From contig NZ_PRLH01000190.1 of assembly GCF_003013815.1 (NCBI RefSeq), positions 1 through 52,585 of the forward strand: a DNA stretch of 52,585 bases, written 5' to 3'. The position numbers and the translations under genes are program-made. Every line of letters begins with the position of its first letter. The first letter of the stretch is position 1. The stretch comes from Cyanothece sp. BG0011. Lineage in GTDB: Bacteria; Cyanobacteriota; Cyanobacteriia; Cyanobacteriales; Microcystaceae. The notes under the pieces are model-generated. The model did not search any database. It was not told the origin of the DNA and saw only the letters and a list, made by a program, of their open reading frames with translations. This document shows positions 51,326-52,585 of the stretch, piece after piece.

Positions 51326-52585
51326 ATGCTTATTCTTCCTTTGGTGTTAGATATTGCAATTGGTTTAGTTTTTATTTATATTAGTCTTAGCTTAATTGCT
51401 TCAGAAATTCAAGAAATTATTAGCACACTATTAGAATTTAGAGCCAAACATCTAAAGACTTCTATTCAGTATCTTTTAATGGGAAGTGATATAGATAGTG
51501 TCAATGAAATCAAACAAACGAAACAATTAATAGATGAATTATATGATAATCCTTTGATTAAAAACTTAAACCATCAAAGTCAGGGAAACCTATCATATTG
51601 GGTAAAAACAACCAATCCATGGAGAGTTGATACACCAACTAAGGTTAAAAATCAATTACTTAAACGACTCAATCAAGTCAAAGATATCGATTTAACAGAG
51701 TTTAAAAATGAGATGGAAGAAATTCTTAACAATAAGAAAATTCAGGAAAATTCTCTGGATGTAATTCAACTCAAGTTTAAACAAAAATTTAATCAATTAT
51801 TACTTAAACAAAGTAATCAAACCAATAGACAAAAATTAGTTAAAATAAGAACAGAACTATTAGAAAATAAAACCTTACCCTCTTATATTCCTAGTGAGAC
51901 ATTTGCGACGACTTTATTAGAAAGCTTACAAATTCCTCAACTGACTCATTGTTACAGTTCTGATAAATTCAAAGGTGTGATAAAGAGACTGATTAAAAAG
52001 CTCAGTGAATTAGAGAATCTCGACTCAAGAAATCTTGAGAAGTTCATCAAAGAAACAAAAGAAATATATGATGATTTTTCTGATCAAAAATATAAATTAG
52101 AGGTTAGTCTTTTAAGAGTAAAAGCTAGATTAAATGAATTAATTCTAGATAATGATAATGACGAGACAACTCGCCAAAATTTGAAGAGTATAAAAAACAC
52201 ATTTTTTGAAGGAAAAAACTTTGAAATTCTTTGTCACGAACTGAAGCTAAATCTAATTTATATTGCTCAATTTTTAGAGCTAGATGGTTCAGAAATAAAA
52301 AGAGGAGAATTTGAAAAAAACTAATCATAATAAGCAGAAAACAAATAATGAAGAAGAATGGGAAAACACTGTTATTTTTAATAAATTTAGAGAACAGTTT
52401 AATAATGAGGAGGAAAAAAAGAAAAATGAACAAGTCCAAAAACAAATAAAATATGTTGTCGAGAAACTTCCTAAAAGTTTACAAAATAGTATGATTACCC
52501 TTGCTCACCGCGCGCAAACAAAAGTAAAAACAAGCGAACAAGATATTGAACAACTTTCTCAAGAAGTTGAAACTTGGTTTAATAA
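51326..52585 (+). pseudogene. Membrane/coiled-coil protein of unknown function, frameshifted at a poly-A run, runs off window
   Basis: Frame 1 (51326-52324, 332 residues) starts with one TM helix and ASEIQEIISTLLEFRAKHLK, the N-terminus of a widespread family with a large helical middle and C-terminal TM helices (from memory). It stops in GAAAAAAACTAA. From about 52316 the +2 frame continues open to the window edge: EEEWENTVIFNKFREQF, KYVVEKLPKSLQNSMITLAH, QDIEQLSQEVETWF, the expected next part of that family. Adding one A (7 to 8) joins them. No function is known. Either a sequencing under-call, or true decay or slippage. Confidence 0.7.

Overview
The window looks like the chromosome of an AT-rich unicellular cyanobacterium, probably of the Crocosphaera/Cyanothece type (inference). 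Support comes from photosystem I genes (two psaL, one psaI), ycf51, cyanobacterial DUF families (DUF1815, DUF3326, DUF3531), glycolate dehydrogenase, HypC, a PEP-CTERM protein and scattered HIP1 palindromes (GCGATCGC). No rRNA gene and no CRISPR array was seen. Most genes are housekeeping or envelope genes, with many short accessory modules such as Uma2 nucleases and toxin-antitoxin pieces.

Layout. 1-2957: a partial Uma2 gene, a glycine-zipper protein, a 2Fe-2S ferredoxin and a PEP-CTERM protein. 3027-8632: a six-gene minus-strand polysaccharide operon (epimerase, gmhA, gmhB, three glycosyltransferases) that implies a heptose-containing glycan. 8805-11554: an orphan ParD-like antitoxin, Uma2, DUF1499 and an esterase. 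11634-17812: tRNA-Gly(UCC) carrying a 6.1-kb integrative element bounded by 46-bp perfect direct repeats. 17843-24007: lgt, a PgpH-type 7TM-HD phosphodiesterase, an SLH lipoprotein and a DUF3754-like membrane protein. 24165-25656: BrnT/BrnA, a gene remnant and an orphan antitoxin. 25672-30623: permease, glcD, DUF3531, a CPBP protease, DUF3326 and a 58-aa gene. 30789-36789: sugar transferase, glycosyltransferase, cutA, a DppC-like permease, thiL and an OpuC-type permease-receptor fusion. 36901-42859: a META-DUF4377-LppP gene broken into three frames, HicB, purM, a GT2 enzyme and a PTPS-related membrane protein. 42902-51193: creatininase family, response regulator, hypC, psaI-psaL and a divergent second psaL, DUF1815, ycf51, a secreted heparinase-like protein and cobH. 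51326-end: a membrane/coiled-coil gene that is frameshifted.

The most interesting object is the element in tRNA-Gly. It encodes a tyrosine recombinase, a ribbon-helix-helix/coiled-coil protein and a zinc-finger/TOPRIM/SF3 primase-helicase (split by a frameshift), plus a small basic protein. Between the RHH gene and the primase lies an iteron-like array (seven GTYTAACA boxes, mostly 12 bp apart). Pairs of TGACAGTCA boxes with identical 11-bp phasing sit just inside both ends. No capsid, conjugation or cargo gene is visible. I read it as a compact integrative replicon (integrative plasmid or phage satellite) with its own candidate origin.

A second theme is reading frames broken by one missing base in a homopolymer. 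It occurs twice in the META-DUF4377-LppP gene, once in the terminal gene and probably once in the primase. All four lack exactly one base, so either the sequence has homopolymer under-calls or these genes rely on slippage or are decaying.
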